DNA of 64,000 nt from Nitrospirota bacterium (GTDB lineage: Bacteria; Nitrospirota; Nitrospiria; Nitrospirales; Nitrospiraceae), in the NCBI GenBank assembly GCA_018971525.1, contig JAGXAR010000007.1:1-64000 (forward strand). The letters are read 5' to 3'. A program made the position numbers and the translations under genes. Each line of letters opens with the position of its first letter. The stretch's first letter is position 1. The notes under the pieces were generated by a model, which saw only the letters and a list, made by a program, of their open reading frames with translations, did no database searches and was not told the origin of the DNA. This document shows positions 53,956 through 62,898 of the stretch, piece by piece.

Positions 53956-54097
53956 GAGAACCTCGCAGGGAGGCTCATTCTATGAGGGAAGTTGAGGGTG
54001 TGCAAGGGGCGAGTAGAAAAATGATGGTATTTCGAGGACCAAACCGATAGCAGCCAATTAGCTCTGCGAATCGGAGCTCGTGTGAGGAAATTGCGGT

Positions 54098-54189
54098 GGC
54101 GGCTTCCAGTGATCCTCCATTGCGCGCGTCGAACGAGGGCCTTCTCAGGCCGCGCGTTCCGCGAGCACAGAGGGTTACCGGGAGCTGCC
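54098..54189. repeat. Palindromic intergenic element, family A
   Basis: GGCGGCTTCCAGTGATCCTC (54098-54117) and GAGGGTTACCGGGAGCTGCC (54170-54189) pair at 15 of 20 positions; the mismatches are all transition-type changes that keep G-U pairing possible. The core CGCGTCGAACGAGGGCCTTC and GCGTTCCGCGAGCACAG is shared with other copies. Confidence 0.7.
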
Positions 54190-54255
54190 CTTTGAGCTTC
54201 GTGTTCCAAGAACGCGGGATCATGATGGTTTCTCCAATTCATCCCTCTCCCTCTC

Positions 54256-54356
54256 GGCAGGGTGGCCTGGATTGGTCCCTCACCGCGCGCATCGAGGGAG
54301 CACATTCTGATCGTGCGCACTCTGCGAGCGAAAGGGACCATCCAGGCCGCCCTGCC
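54256..54356. repeat. Palindromic element with nearly perfect 25-base arms
   Basis: Bases 54256-54280 and 54333-54356 are inverted copies with one substitution and one bulged base (arm core GGCCTGGATTGGTCCCT). The loop holds CGCGCATCGAGGGAGCAC and TCGTGCGCACTCTGCGAGCG, related to the family A core. Confidence 0.75.
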
Positions 54357-54436
54357 CCTCTATTGACTGCCCTTTCCACCGGCACCTATAATCCCCGCTA
54401 CGGATGGGGTTGCAACGCGCTGATTCAGCTAAGAAA

Positions 54437-54928
54437 ATGGCAGAATTTACGCACTTCAACGAGTCAGGGCGGGCGCGCATGGTTGACGTCAGCGCCAAAG
54501 ACTCGACCGAACGGGCCGCGACGGCTCAGGCGACTGTCTTTCTCCAGCCCGAAACCCTTGAAAAAATTCAGAGGGGCAAGATTGCCAAGGGCGATGTCTT
54601 GTCCGTCGCGCAGGTTGCCGGCGTGATGGGAGCCAAAAAGACCCCAGACCTCATTCCCATGTGCCATCCGATCCTCCTCACCAGCGTCGACATTTCATTT
54701 AAAGAAGAATCTCAGCCAGATCGCGACGGTCGCTGTTCGATCACCATTCTGGCGACGGCCAAGACGACCGGCCCGACCGGGGTGGAGATGGAAGCGATGA
54801 CCGCGGCCTCAGTGGCGGCGCTCACGATCTACGACATGTGCAAGGCTATCGATCGCGGGATGAGTTTCAGTGATATCTGTTTGCTTTCAAAGTCCGGCGG
54901 CAAGTCCGGCACTTTTACAAGGCGTTAA
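54437..54928 (+). CDS. moaC: Cyclic pyranopterin monophosphate synthase
   Basis: The 163-residue product has the MoaC patterns [31 protein letters not shown] with the active-site Cys-His, and [20 protein letters not shown], then KAIDRGM. It completes cyclic pyranopterin phosphate from the MoaA product in molybdenum cofactor synthesis. An upstream ATG at 54404 is not supported by the family alignment. The stop is directly adjacent to the moaD-moaE ATG. Confidence 0.97.
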   Translation: MAEFTHFNESGRARMVDVSAKDSTERAATAQATVFLQPETLEKIQRGKIAKGDVLSVAQVAGVMGAKKTPDLIPMCHPILLTSVDISFKEESQPDRDGRCSITILATAKTTGPTGVEMEAMTAASVAALTIYDMCKAIDRGMSFSDICLLSKSGGKSGTFTRR

Positions 54929-55663
54929 ATGAGTCAGTTTCAAGGAACTGACAAAGGATACTGTGTGATTACGGTTCGCCTCTTTGGGATGACGAAAATG
55001 TTGGCGGGGAATCAGGGAACCTTGTCCCTGAACCTCGTCAATGGAAGACGGGTGAAAGACCTCGTCGGTGTGTTAGAAACTGGGTACCCCGCCATCGGGG
55101 ACCTGATTCAGAAGAAAAAAGTCCTCGTCTCGGTCAATCAAGAAATCGCGCACGAAGATACGACGATTCAGGATGGCGACGAGGTTGCCCTCTTACCTCC
55201 CTTCGCCGGAGGAGCACCAATGGACCAGGTCAGCGATGATGCCCGGTTCGTCCGCGTGCAACGGGAAGATTTTTCCGTGGATGCGGAGATCAATCGGGTG
55301 CGAGGCCGGTCGAAGCGTATCGGCGGCATTTCGATTTTCCTCGGGACGGCGCGCGACCGGTCCAAGGGGCGGGATGTGGACAGCATCACGTTCGAACATT
55401 ACGAGGGAATGGCGCAAAAGAAACTCCGCGAGATCCGCGAGCGGGCCTTGAAGGATTTTGACATCATCGAGGTCGCGATCCTCCACCGGTATGGCGAAAT
55501 CGGCATCGGCGAAAACATCGTGCTGATTGTCGTGGGGGCTGAGCATCGGGCCGAGGCGTTCCGCGCCTGCAAGTGGGCGATCGATGAATTGAAACAAATT
55601 ACGCCGATCTGGAAGCTCGAACATACGCCGGAAGGCGAAGTCTGGGTCGAGGAACACCCCTAG
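54929..55663 (+). CDS. MoaD-MoaE fusion (molybdopterin synthase)
   Basis: The 244-residue product joins a MoaD ubiquitin-fold domain (about residues 10-95, ITVRLFGMTKML to GDEVALLPPFAGG) to a full MoaE domain (about 100-244, with GGISIFLGTARDRSKGRDV, TFEHYEGMAQKK and HRYGEIGIGE, then WKLEHT). MoaD normally carries the sulfur on a free C-terminal Gly-Gly. Here Gly-Gly is internal and followed by Ala-Pro-Met. Cleavage after Gly-Gly, known for MoaX in Mycobacterium, would be needed for normal chemistry. GTG 54965 is an alternative start that removes the first 12 residues. Confidence 0.93.
   Translation: MSQFQGTDKGYCVITVRLFGMTKMLAGNQGTLSLNLVNGRRVKDLVGVLETGYPAIGDLIQKKKVLVSVNQEIAHEDTTIQDGDEVALLPPFAGGAPMDQVSDDARFVRVQREDFSVDAEINRVRGRSKRIGGISIFLGTARDRSKGRDVDSITFEHYEGMAQKKLREIRERALKDFDIIEVAILHRYGEIGIGENIVLIVVGAEHRAEAFRACKWAIDELKQITPIWKLEHTPEGEVWVEEHP
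55209..55222 (+). promoter_or_regulatory. Internal ribosome binding site at the moaE part
   Basis: GGAGGAGCACC followed by A and ATG (55220-55222) sits exactly at the MoaD-MoaE junction and is in frame. It could give separate MoaE in addition to the fusion. The same bases encode the Gly-Gly-Ala-Pro, so the match may be partly chance. Confidence 0.5.
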
Positions 55664-55720
55664 GGACGTGATGCATAAGGGGTCAGGCGTGAAGCGTGTT
55701 CTGAGGCGAGGGGGAAGCCG

Positions 55721-56785
55721 TTGAATCCAGCAATAACCAGCGATTCTGTGGTCCCAATCGGCGACACCTTCGGTCGGCCGCTGCGCAGCTTGCGTCTATC
55801 CGTGACGGATCGATGCAATCTCCGCTGCAAGTACTGTATGCCGGAGGAGGACTATGTCTGGCTGCCGCGCGAGGACGTGCTGACCCATGAGGAAATGGCG
55901 ACGCTGACCGGCTATTTCACCGACCTCGGCGTGGATCGTGTGCGGCTGACCGGTGGAGAGCCGCTGCTGCGACGCGATTTGCCCCGGCTGATTCGCCTGT
56001 TGCTCCAAAACCGGCGAGTGACGGATATCGCGCTGACGACGAACGGCATTCTTCTGGCGGACCAGGCTGAGGCGCTGTATGGGGCAGGGCTTCACCGCGT
56101 CACGGTCAGCCTCGATACGCTGAGACCGGAACGATTTCGTCAACTAACCCGCCGTGATGAGTATGCACGCGTGATGGAAGGGATTGAGTCGGTGGCTCGC
56201 GCGGGATTCACCGGTTTGAAACTCGATACGGTGGCGATTCGGGGTTTCAATGACGATGAGTTGGTCGCGCTGATCGAGTTCGGCAAGCGCGTGCAGGCGG
56301 AAGTTCGGTTTATCGAATATATGGACGTCGGTGGCGCGAACGAGTGGTCTCAACAAAAAGTGCTGTCGCGGGCCGCGATGCTCACCCTGCTGACCGAGCA
56401 CTATGGGACGATCGAGCCGCTGCCGGAGCGGGGGGCTGCGCCGGCTCAGCGATTTCTGTTGCCGGATGGGACGACCTTCGGGATTATTCCTTCGACGACC
56501 ACGCCGTTCTGTGCGACCTGCGATCGCAGCCGGGTCACCGCCGACGGCATGTGGTACCGCTGTCTGTACGCGACGACAGGAACGGATCTGCGAAAGCCGC
56601 TCCGAGCCGGTGCCTCCGCGGACGAGATCCGGGCCTTGATCCGTGCCGGCTGGGAAGGTCGCCGCGACCGCGGCGCAGAAGACCGCAAGGCGCTTGAACG
56701 GAACGGATTGCGTGTCGGGGGGCTCATCGATATTGAGAAACTTCGTGAAGACCCCCATCTCGAAATGCACGCTCGAGGCGGCTGA
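55721..56785 (+). CDS. moaA: GTP 3',8-cyclase
   Basis: The 354-residue radical SAM enzyme has the cluster motif DRCNLRCKYCMPEED, the SAM-binding RLTGGEPLLRRDLPRL, the C-terminal second 4Fe-4S cluster cysteines (PFCATCDRSRVT and WYRCLY) and the conserved final Gly-Gly. It starts molybdenum cofactor synthesis from GTP. The start is TTG 55721 after GAGGGGGAAGCCG; a downstream GTG at 55748 is possible. It is 57 bases after moaD-moaE. Confidence 0.97.
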   Translation: MNPAITSDSVVPIGDTFGRPLRSLRLSVTDRCNLRCKYCMPEEDYVWLPREDVLTHEEMATLTGYFTDLGVDRVRLTGGEPLLRRDLPRLIRLLLQNRRVTDIALTTNGILLADQAEALYGAGLHRVTVSLDTLRPERFRQLTRRDEYARVMEGIESVARAGFTGLKLDTVAIRGFNDDELVALIEFGKRVQAEVRFIEYMDVGGANEWSQQKVLSRAAMLTLLTEHYGTIEPLPERGAAPAQRFLLPDGTTFGIIPSTTTPFCATCDRSRVTADGMWYRCLYATTGTDLRKPLRAGASADEIRALIRAGWEGRRDRGAEDRKALERNGLRVGGLIDIEKLREDPHLEMHARGG

Positions 56786-56841
56786 CGTCCCACCTTGCCG
56801 TCTACACCTGTGCCACAGGGTCAATCCCTGTTGATGTCTGC

Positions 56842-57549
56842 ATGCTAGATACTGAATTCCTGACCATTTTAGGACTCGGGTTTGTGCTGGGGCTCCGCCA
56901 CGCCTTGGACACGGACCATTTGGTTGCCGTATCCACGGTGCTTGCGCAGCGACCCTCGCTTCGCGCTTCCGGCATGATTGGATTCAGCTGGGGGCTTGGA
57001 CATACTGTAGTGTTGTTGCTGGTCGGGGTGGTGGTGTTGGTGCTCCGCGTGCCGATTCCTGAACCGTTCGCGTTGGCGGCCGAGTTCGGCGTCGGCGGTA
57101 TGCTCGTGCTCCTCGGCGGGATACTCGGGGTGCGATTGGTCCGAGAACGCTGGCATGTGCATACGCACGACCATGACGGTGAACGGCACGTGCACCTGCA
57201 TAGTCATGCGCTGGTCGAGGATCACGGGCATGGACACTGGTGGCGTGATTCCGTTCGGCCGTTCTGTATCGGCATGGCCCATGGTCTGGCCGGTTCGGCG
57301 GCGCTGTTGTTGATCGTGCTGTCGTCTGCGCGGTCGGTTTCGGAGGGGCTGACGTATATCGCGGTGTTCGGGCTTGGCTCCATCATGGGAATGATGCTGG
57401 TCGGGATGGTCGTGAGCCTTCCGGTGTTGTGGTCGCTGAACCTCGGACGTCCCGTTTTCCTCGCGGTGCAGGGGCTGGCGAGTCTCGGGAGCGTTGCCGT
57501 CGGACTCACCATGATGCTCCACATCGTCTTCGACGGTCAGCTCTTTTAG
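56842..57549 (+). CDS. UreH/NicO-type nickel-cobalt transporter-like protein
   Basis: The 235-residue polytopic membrane protein has the metal signature RHALDTDHLVAVST (residues about 19-32, H-x4-D-H) and SWGLGHTVVLLLVG, typical of UreH/NiCoT-related permeases. A cytoplasmic or periplasmic loop near residues 105-135 is very His-rich (HVHTHDHDGERHVHLHSH). GMAHGLAGSAALLL is a second conserved segment. It likely moves Ni2+ or Co2+. No urease or hydrogenase gene is in the window; cobalt for B12 is one option. Confidence 0.88.
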   Translation: MLDTEFLTILGLGFVLGLRHALDTDHLVAVSTVLAQRPSLRASGMIGFSWGLGHTVVLLLVGVVVLVLRVPIPEPFALAAEFGVGGMLVLLGGILGVRLVRERWHVHTHDHDGERHVHLHSHALVEDHGHGHWWRDSVRPFCIGMAHGLAGSAALLLIVLSSARSVSEGLTYIAVFGLGSIMGMMLVGMVVSLPVLWSLNLGRPVFLAVQGLASLGSVAVGLTMMLHIVFDGQLF

Positions 57550-57708
57550 CGTCTGCAGCCTCACCTTCATCGATGGGAAATCTACGTGCGTCATGAGGAC
57601 GGCTATGCTATTCTGCCGTCCTTAAACTCTGCAGGTTGCTGAACAGCCATTTCGATCACGGGGAAACACAGGGCTGAGGGACGTCATGGGCGGCTCCAGC
57701 GAGACCCG

Positions 57709-57920
57709 CAGGCTGTTCAAAAAGGCCGTCCAGCAAGGCCGCAGCGAGCGAAGGGCCGAGGATGTATATGCCGCACTTCATGTGGGCCGTTTGCCCATTA
57801 CAGGGGTCTTGGCGAACGGAAAAGCCCCTCTAGTGAATTCGACATCCGAGCGACAATCTTCGGTACGTTGAGGGTCTAAGCGATGCGAGAGCGCCGCTGG
57901 CGGGGGTTTTCAACAGCCTG
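57709..57920. repeat. MITE-like element, family B
   Basis: CAGGCTGTTCAAAA at 57709 and TTTTCAACAGCCTG ending at 57920 are inverted with one mismatch. The interior aligns with the element at 36238-36443. It lies upstream of accD. Confidence 0.8.
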
Positions 57921-57965
57921 ATCGTGAGGCGCAGTGGTCCTGTGTCGGACTGAAAGGAGCGCACA

Positions 57966-58802
57966 ATGGCCTGGTTTAAAAAACAGAAAACGACAGAGCC
58001 TGAACCCCCGAAACGATCCAAGATTTCGGAAGGGATGTGGCTCAAGTGCAACCACTGTCGGGAAATCGTCTATCGCAAAGAAGTCGAGCGTAATAATAAG
58101 GTCTGCCCGAAGTGCGACTACCATTTCCCGATTTCCGTTATGGAGCGTATTGCGCTCTTGGTCGACTTCGGGACGTTCAAAGAGTGGGATGCGGAACTCG
58201 GTCCCCTGGACCCGCTGAACTTTCAGGACACGAAATCGTACAAGGATCGGGTGAAGGCGCACCAGGAGAAGACCGGCCGCAAAGATGCCATGGTGATCGG
58301 CGCAGGAATGCTCAATGGTCGTCGTGTGGTGCTCTGCGTGTTCGACTTCAGTTTCATGGGGGGCAGTATGGGGTCGGTCGTCGGGGAAAAGATCTGTCGG
58401 GCGATCGATCGCGCACTGGAGGCCAGGTTGCCGGTCATTTTGGTCACGACCTCCGGAGGAGCCAGGATGCAAGAGGGGATTCTCTCCCTGATGCAGATGG
58501 CCAAGACCTCTGCCGCTGTCGCGAAACTGGGAGAGGCCAAGCTCCCGTTTATTTGTTTGTTAGCAGATCCCACGTTCGGGGGTGTGACAGCGAGCGTCGC
58601 CATGTTGGGCGATGTGATTCTGGCCGAACCGAAAGCCCTGATCGGTTTTGCCGGTCCCCGCGTGATCGAGCAGACCATCAAACAGCAGCTGCCGGATCAG
58701 TTTCAGCGAGCGGAATTTCTGTTGGAGCATGGCATGATCGATATGATCGTGGAGCGCAAACAGCTGAAAGAAACCTTAAGCACCCTCGTCGCTCACTTTT
58801 AA
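57966..58802 (+). CDS. accD: Acetyl-CoA carboxylase carboxyltransferase subunit beta
   Basis: The 278-residue product has an N-terminal zinc ribbon (C28, C31, C47, C50 in KCNHC and VCPKC) and the carboxyltransferase core ([54 protein letters not shown]). It transfers the carboxyl group to acetyl-CoA to start fatty acid synthesis. The ATG follows GAAAGGAGCGCACA. accA is not in the window. Confidence 0.98.
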   Translation: MAWFKKQKTTEPEPPKRSKISEGMWLKCNHCREIVYRKEVERNNKVCPKCDYHFPISVMERIALLVDFGTFKEWDAELGPLDPLNFQDTKSYKDRVKAHQEKTGRKDAMVIGAGMLNGRRVVLCVFDFSFMGGSMGSVVGEKICRAIDRALEARLPVILVTTSGGARMQEGILSLMQMAKTSAAVAKLGEAKLPFICLLADPTFGGVTASVAMLGDVILAEPKALIGFAGPRVIEQTIKQQLPDQFQRAEFLLEHGMIDMIVERKQLKETLSTLVAHF

Positions 58803-59006
58803 GCCAGGGCCCTTAATGAACGTGTACTGTGGCAGCCGATCCTCACGCCCAGCGAGCCTGTTCTCGCTCAGACTTCTCGACGGACTTCAGGGTGTACGCC
58901 TGCGTCGTCCTCGCTTGCGAGAAGTCTCGGTGGGCTTCGGTCTCGGCCGCCTCGTCACGGCCTTCATGAAGAATCCCGGCTAGTCTCCTTCCTGCCTGGT
59001 TACACC
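58803..59006. other. Intergenic sequence with family D-like repeat and a hairpin
   Basis: CAGACTTCTCGACGG and CTTGCGAGAAGTCTCGG form an inverted pair (about 58877 and 58916). The end TTCATGAAGAATCCCGGCTAG recalls the family D endings near 8240 and 45107. No gene is supported. Confidence 0.45.
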
Positions 59007-60302
59007 ATGACCTATTCCACTGCCGTGGCTTATTTGTATCGTCTGCAAAAGCATGGCATCAAACTGGGTCTTGAGACGATGACGGCGTTGATGGTGCGAC
59101 TCGGGATGCCGCAGACCCGGTACCGGACGCTGCACATCGCCGGGACGAACGGGAAAGGATCCACCGCGGCCATGGCCGCCGCTGTGTTGCAGGCGGCGGG
59201 GTATCGAGTAGGGCTCTATACCTCGCCTCATCTTGTGGAGTTCCGAGAGCGGATCCGCGTGAACGGCGAGATGATTGCTGAATCGCAGGTGGCACAACTG
59301 ACCGAACAACTTCAGCCCCTCTGCCAACCGGACCTGTCGCCGACCTTTTTCGAATATACGACGGCGATGGCGTTTCAGCACTTTGCCGACTCAGGAGTCG
59401 ATGTGGCAGTGTTGGAAGTCGGGCTCGGCGGGCGATTCGATGCGACCAACGTGGTCACGCCCATGGCCTGTGCGGTGACGACGATTTCACTCGATCATCA
59501 GGAGTATTTGGGGCCCACGCTCTCGTCGATTGCGTTCGAGAAGGCCGGCATTATCAAGCCGGGGGTGCCGGTGGTGCTGGGGCGACTCGAAGATGACGCG
59601 TGGCGGACGATCGAACAGGTGGCCAGGGAGCGGCAGGCCCCGATGTTTCGTGTGGGTGAGGACTTTCGCACAGAGGGCGAGTCGCCCCGGCAATTTTCCT
59701 ATCGCGGGCTGGGTATGCATTATGACCGGCTGATCTGTGCCCTGGACGGCCGTCACCAACTCGATAACGCCGCTTGTGCGCTGGCGCTGTTGGGGGTGGC
59801 GGCCCCTCAGGGAATTGCTGTCACGGCCGAGGCGGTGCGAGCGGGCTTGCGTGGGGTCAACTGGGCCGGACGATTGGAAGTGATTGATCGCCGTCCGACA
59901 ATTCTGTTGGATGGCGCGCATAATCCTGCTGCCGCCATGGTCTTGGCCGACTACCTTAAGCGCTCTAATCGATCTCATCCGTCCCGCCCTGTGGTCCTCG
60001 TCCTTGGAATGATGCGCGACAAGGACCATCGAGGCTTTGTCGAACCGCTTAGGGGGCTTGTCGATGAGGTGGTATTGACGCAGGCGGACCTGCCACGCTC
60101 TGCCACCGCTCAGGACCTTCGAGTATCGCTTGAAGGCCTGCTGCTTCATCCGCATGTCGTACCGTCACTCGGTGATGCGATGGCGTTGGCCAGGAAACTG
60201 GCGACGCCGGACGGTCTGGTCTGTGTAACGGGTTCGCTCATGCTCGTGGGAGAGTGCAAGGCATGGTTCCGTGGCTGTGGGCTTTCGCCGCTTCGGGGCT
60301 GA
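59007..60302 (+). CDS. folC: Folylpolyglutamate / dihydrofolate synthase
   Basis: The 431-residue Mur-ligase-like enzyme has the ATP loop HIAGTNGKGSTAAMAAAV, the omega-loop TSPHLVEFRERIRVNGE, EVGLGGRFDATNVVTP and the C-terminal ILLDGAHNPAAAMVL. It adds glutamate to folates and may also make dihydrofolate. The FolB fusion at 50 kb is on the same pathway but not linked. accD-folC order is common. Confidence 0.97.
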   Translation: MTYSTAVAYLYRLQKHGIKLGLETMTALMVRLGMPQTRYRTLHIAGTNGKGSTAAMAAAVLQAAGYRVGLYTSPHLVEFRERIRVNGEMIAESQVAQLTEQLQPLCQPDLSPTFFEYTTAMAFQHFADSGVDVAVLEVGLGGRFDATNVVTPMACAVTTISLDHQEYLGPTLSSIAFEKAGIIKPGVPVVLGRLEDDAWRTIEQVARERQAPMFRVGEDFRTEGESPRQFSYRGLGMHYDRLICALDGRHQLDNAACALALLGVAAPQGIAVTAEAVRAGLRGVNWAGRLEVIDRRPTILLDGAHNPAAAMVLADYLKRSNRSHPSRPVVLVLGMMRDKDHRGFVEPLRGLVDEVVLTQADLPRSATAQDLRVSLEGLLLHPHVVPSLGDAMALARKLATPDGLVCVTGSLMLVGECKAWFRGCGLSPLRG

Positions 60303-60303
60303 C

Positions 60304-62769
60304 ATGGCGGGCATCGCGACGCGGCTGTGGATGTGCCTGCTTGGTTGGTTGATGCTGGGGATGCTGCTTCCGCTCGTAGGAGGTGCTGCAGGGAATGGGG
60401 GAGGTTCCGGAGCGACAACGACATCCCCCGGTGCGCTTCCGCTCGATATCACCGCAGAACGAATCGATTACCTACAGGAACAAGAAATCTACGAAGCCGA
60501 TGGCTCAGTGGTGGTCAACCAGGGCACGCTGCGACTAACGGCCGATCACATGACCATCCAGGCCTTGCCTGGCGTATTGATTGCCACGGGCCACGTCCGA
60601 CTCACCGATCCGAAAGCCGATCTCGTGACCGAACGGTTGGAACTCAACGTGAACACCGAGGCCGGAGTGATCACGCATGGACAGGTATACCTCAAATCCA
60701 CGAATACGTCGGTGGAGGGTCGTCTCCTGCAGCGGTTTTCAGAGGACCATTATCGGGTGAAAGAGGGCCGGTTTACGAACTGCGATGCACAGGAAGGTGA
60801 GACACCGGCCTGGCGGTTTCAGTTCAAGGATCTCGACCTGAACGCCGGGGACAGCCTGGCCTTTACCGGCGGATGGCTCTGCGTGAACGATCTTCCGGTG
60901 ATTCCCATCCCCACGTTGACGTATCCTCTCTCCAGTCGACGTAGCGGGTTCCTCATTCCGAATGTCGGGTACGACAATCGTTTTGGCATGCACCTCCAAG
61001 AAAGCTTTTATTGGGCCATCAATCCTAGCCAGGACCTGACGGTCTCTCCCTCCTACTACAGCGGACTTGGCTACGGAAGTGATCTGGAGTATCGCTATGC
61101 GCTGGATCGGAAGTCGAAGGGGCAGTGGTTCGTCAGTTATCTGCAACAGACCAAATTGCCGAACGTCTCAGGCGTGACAGACACAGGGGCGGATGCGAAG
61201 CAGGCTCGTGCCTTGATCACCGGGACGCATACCCAACAGTTTACGCCGGACTTATTGCTTCGTGTTCAAGCCAACTTGGTGAGCGACCCGAACTACATGC
61301 AACAGTTGAGCAACTCAGGAACGCAACGGGCCTTGCCGAGTAACGAGTCAAATTTGTTGACTACGCAACGGCTGCCCTATGGGAATCTCTATCTGCTCGG
61401 CCAGTATCTGCAACCTCTCCAGGCGGGTGGTAAGGACACGTTCCAACGGTTGCCGGAAACCGGCTATAGCCTTCCGAACACGCCGCTCTTGAGTTCGCCG
61501 GTCCTGTTCGGCATGGACGGCAACTATGTGAACTTCTATCGCGATGAAGGGTTCAACGTGAACCGGGTGGATGTGTTGCCCGGTCTGTCCACCGACGTGA
61601 TCGATCTTGGGCATGTCGTCGGTCTAACGCCGCAAGCCAAGGTCCGGGAGGTCTATTATACGAGAGGCGTCCAATCGAACAATAGCCAGCACCGGGAGAC
61701 GTTCTGGGCCGGCATTGATGCCAGCTCGAAGCTCAGCCGTCGATTCGGTGTAGGTGATGGTGGATCGTTCCTGCATACGATCGAGCCGAGCATGGTCTAC
61801 GAGTATGTGCCTCCCACCGACCAGTCGAAGATAACGCAGATCGATCAGGTGGATGATCTTCCGAAGAAAAACTTGCTGACCTATGCGCTCCGCAACCGGC
61901 TGTTGGAGCAAGCGGGAAGCAGCAGTTTCAATTGGCTGGATTTCACAATGGCCCAAAGTTATCACGTGGGTGCTGCGCAAACGAGAGCTCGGGATTTCAC
62001 GCCCGGTGTTTCCCCGCTGCTCGGGTCGATTACGCAACCGCTGCAGCCGGCGACGGTGGCCATTGAGGGGAAGAAATTTTCCGATCTCTGGATGCGGGCC
62101 GTGATCGGCAACACGACCCCTCAGTTCACGCAGGCGCAGTTAGCGGGTGCCGCGTTTGGCCCAGGCGCCGGGGCTGTCCTCGGTCAGCAGCCTGCCATTA
62201 ACCAGTATCTGACCATCGATACGTTTTTCGATCCCTACCGATCCACGATGAGTCAATTCAATACCGACCTCCGGGTCCAGCAGTCCAACTACTGGTATCT
62301 GGAAGTCGGACAGCGATACTCACGGGACGGGGACCGTGTGCGCCGGGGCGATGTCTGGAATCCGATTTCGTTTAATGAGGTATACGCGCCGACGACAGAG
62401 ATTCAGTTCGTCACGGCCGGCGGCGGGTTCCGAACACCGTGGGGTTGGACGCTCGGTGCCAAGGGCTACTATGACGTGAAGAACGGCAAGAGCCCGGAAT
62501 ATGATGTCGTCGCCCTCTACCAGAATCCCTGCAAGTGCTGGTCGCTGGGGCTTTTCTATCTGCAGTTCCCGGACCGTGCCCAGTACAACTTCATGTTGAG
62601 CCTGACCGGGATCGGCTGGACGGAGAACTACGGCACGGCAGTGGTCCGAAGTATTCTCAGTCCGCTGCTTATCGGGGAGAAAGGTCTGCCCTGGGCTGCG
62701 CCGGGAGGGCCGTATGGGATGCTACAATCGGTCTTGCCCCAGCCAGGGATGGTTGGAAGTGGACTGTAA
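60304..62769 (+). CDS. lptD: LPS-assembly protein LptD
   Basis: From ATG 60304, one base after the folC stop, the 821-residue product has a signal peptide (about residues 1-35). A periplasmic OstA/LptA-like jellyroll (about 50-150, EIYEADGSVVVNQGTLRLTA and VEGRLLQRF) leads to a C-terminal beta-barrel ending in aromatic strands. LptD inserts lipopolysaccharide into the outer leaflet of the outer membrane. An earlier in-frame ATG at 60271 overlaps folC and is less likely. LptE is not seen nearby. Confidence 0.95.
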   Translation: MAGIATRLWMCLLGWLMLGMLLPLVGGAAGNGGGSGATTTSPGALPLDITAERIDYLQEQEIYEADGSVVVNQGTLRLTADHMTIQALPGVLIATGHVRLTDPKADLVTERLELNVNTEAGVITHGQVYLKSTNTSVEGRLLQRFSEDHYRVKEGRFTNCDAQEGETPAWRFQFKDLDLNAGDSLAFTGGWLCVNDLPVIPIPTLTYPLSSRRSGFLIPNVGYDNRFGMHLQESFYWAINPSQDLTVSPSYYSGLGYGSDLEYRYALDRKSKGQWFVSYLQQTKLPNVSGVTDTGADAKQARALITGTHTQQFTPDLLLRVQANLVSDPNYMQQLSNSGTQRALPSNESNLLTTQRLPYGNLYLLGQYLQPLQAGGKDTFQRLPETGYSLPNTPLLSSPVLFGMDGNYVNFYRDEGFNVNRVDVLPGLSTDVIDLGHVVGLTPQAKVREVYYTRGVQSNNSQHRETFWAGIDASSKLSRRFGVGDGGSFLHTIEPSMVYEYVPPTDQSKITQIDQVDDLPKKNLLTYALRNRLLEQAGSSSFNWLDFTMAQSYHVGAAQTRARDFTPGVSPLLGSITQPLQPATVAIEGKKFSDLWMRAVIGNTTPQFTQAQLAGAAFGPGAGAVLGQQPAINQYLTIDTFFDPYRSTMSQFNTDLRVQQSNYWYLEVGQRYSRDGDRVRRGDVWNPISFNEVYAPTTEIQFVTAGGGFRTPWGWTLGAKGYYDVKNGKSPEYDVVALYQNPCKCWSLGLFYLQFPDRAQYNFMLSLTGIGWTENYGTAVVRSILSPLLIGEKGLPWAAPGGPYGMLQSVLPQPGMVGSGL

Positions 62770-62898
62770 GCAGCTTCTCTGGAAGAACGGCTCGAGCGAT
62801 ACTCGGTCTGGGGCTGGCTCTCTTTGCCGTATCCCGGTGGGTTAGCGGCGGAGACCTGTCTACGTCCGGCGGCCACGATTTGCTCACACATCTTCTAT

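Larger units (their letters stand above)
53956..54436. other. Intergenic region with two palindromic elements
   Basis: About 480 bases hold two family A palindromes (54098-54189 and 54256-54356). No supported gene. The moaC promoter must lie to the right of 54356. Confidence 0.5.

Noticed and set aside
58112-58816. Rightward 234-codon frame
   Set aside because: It is a shifted reading of accD.
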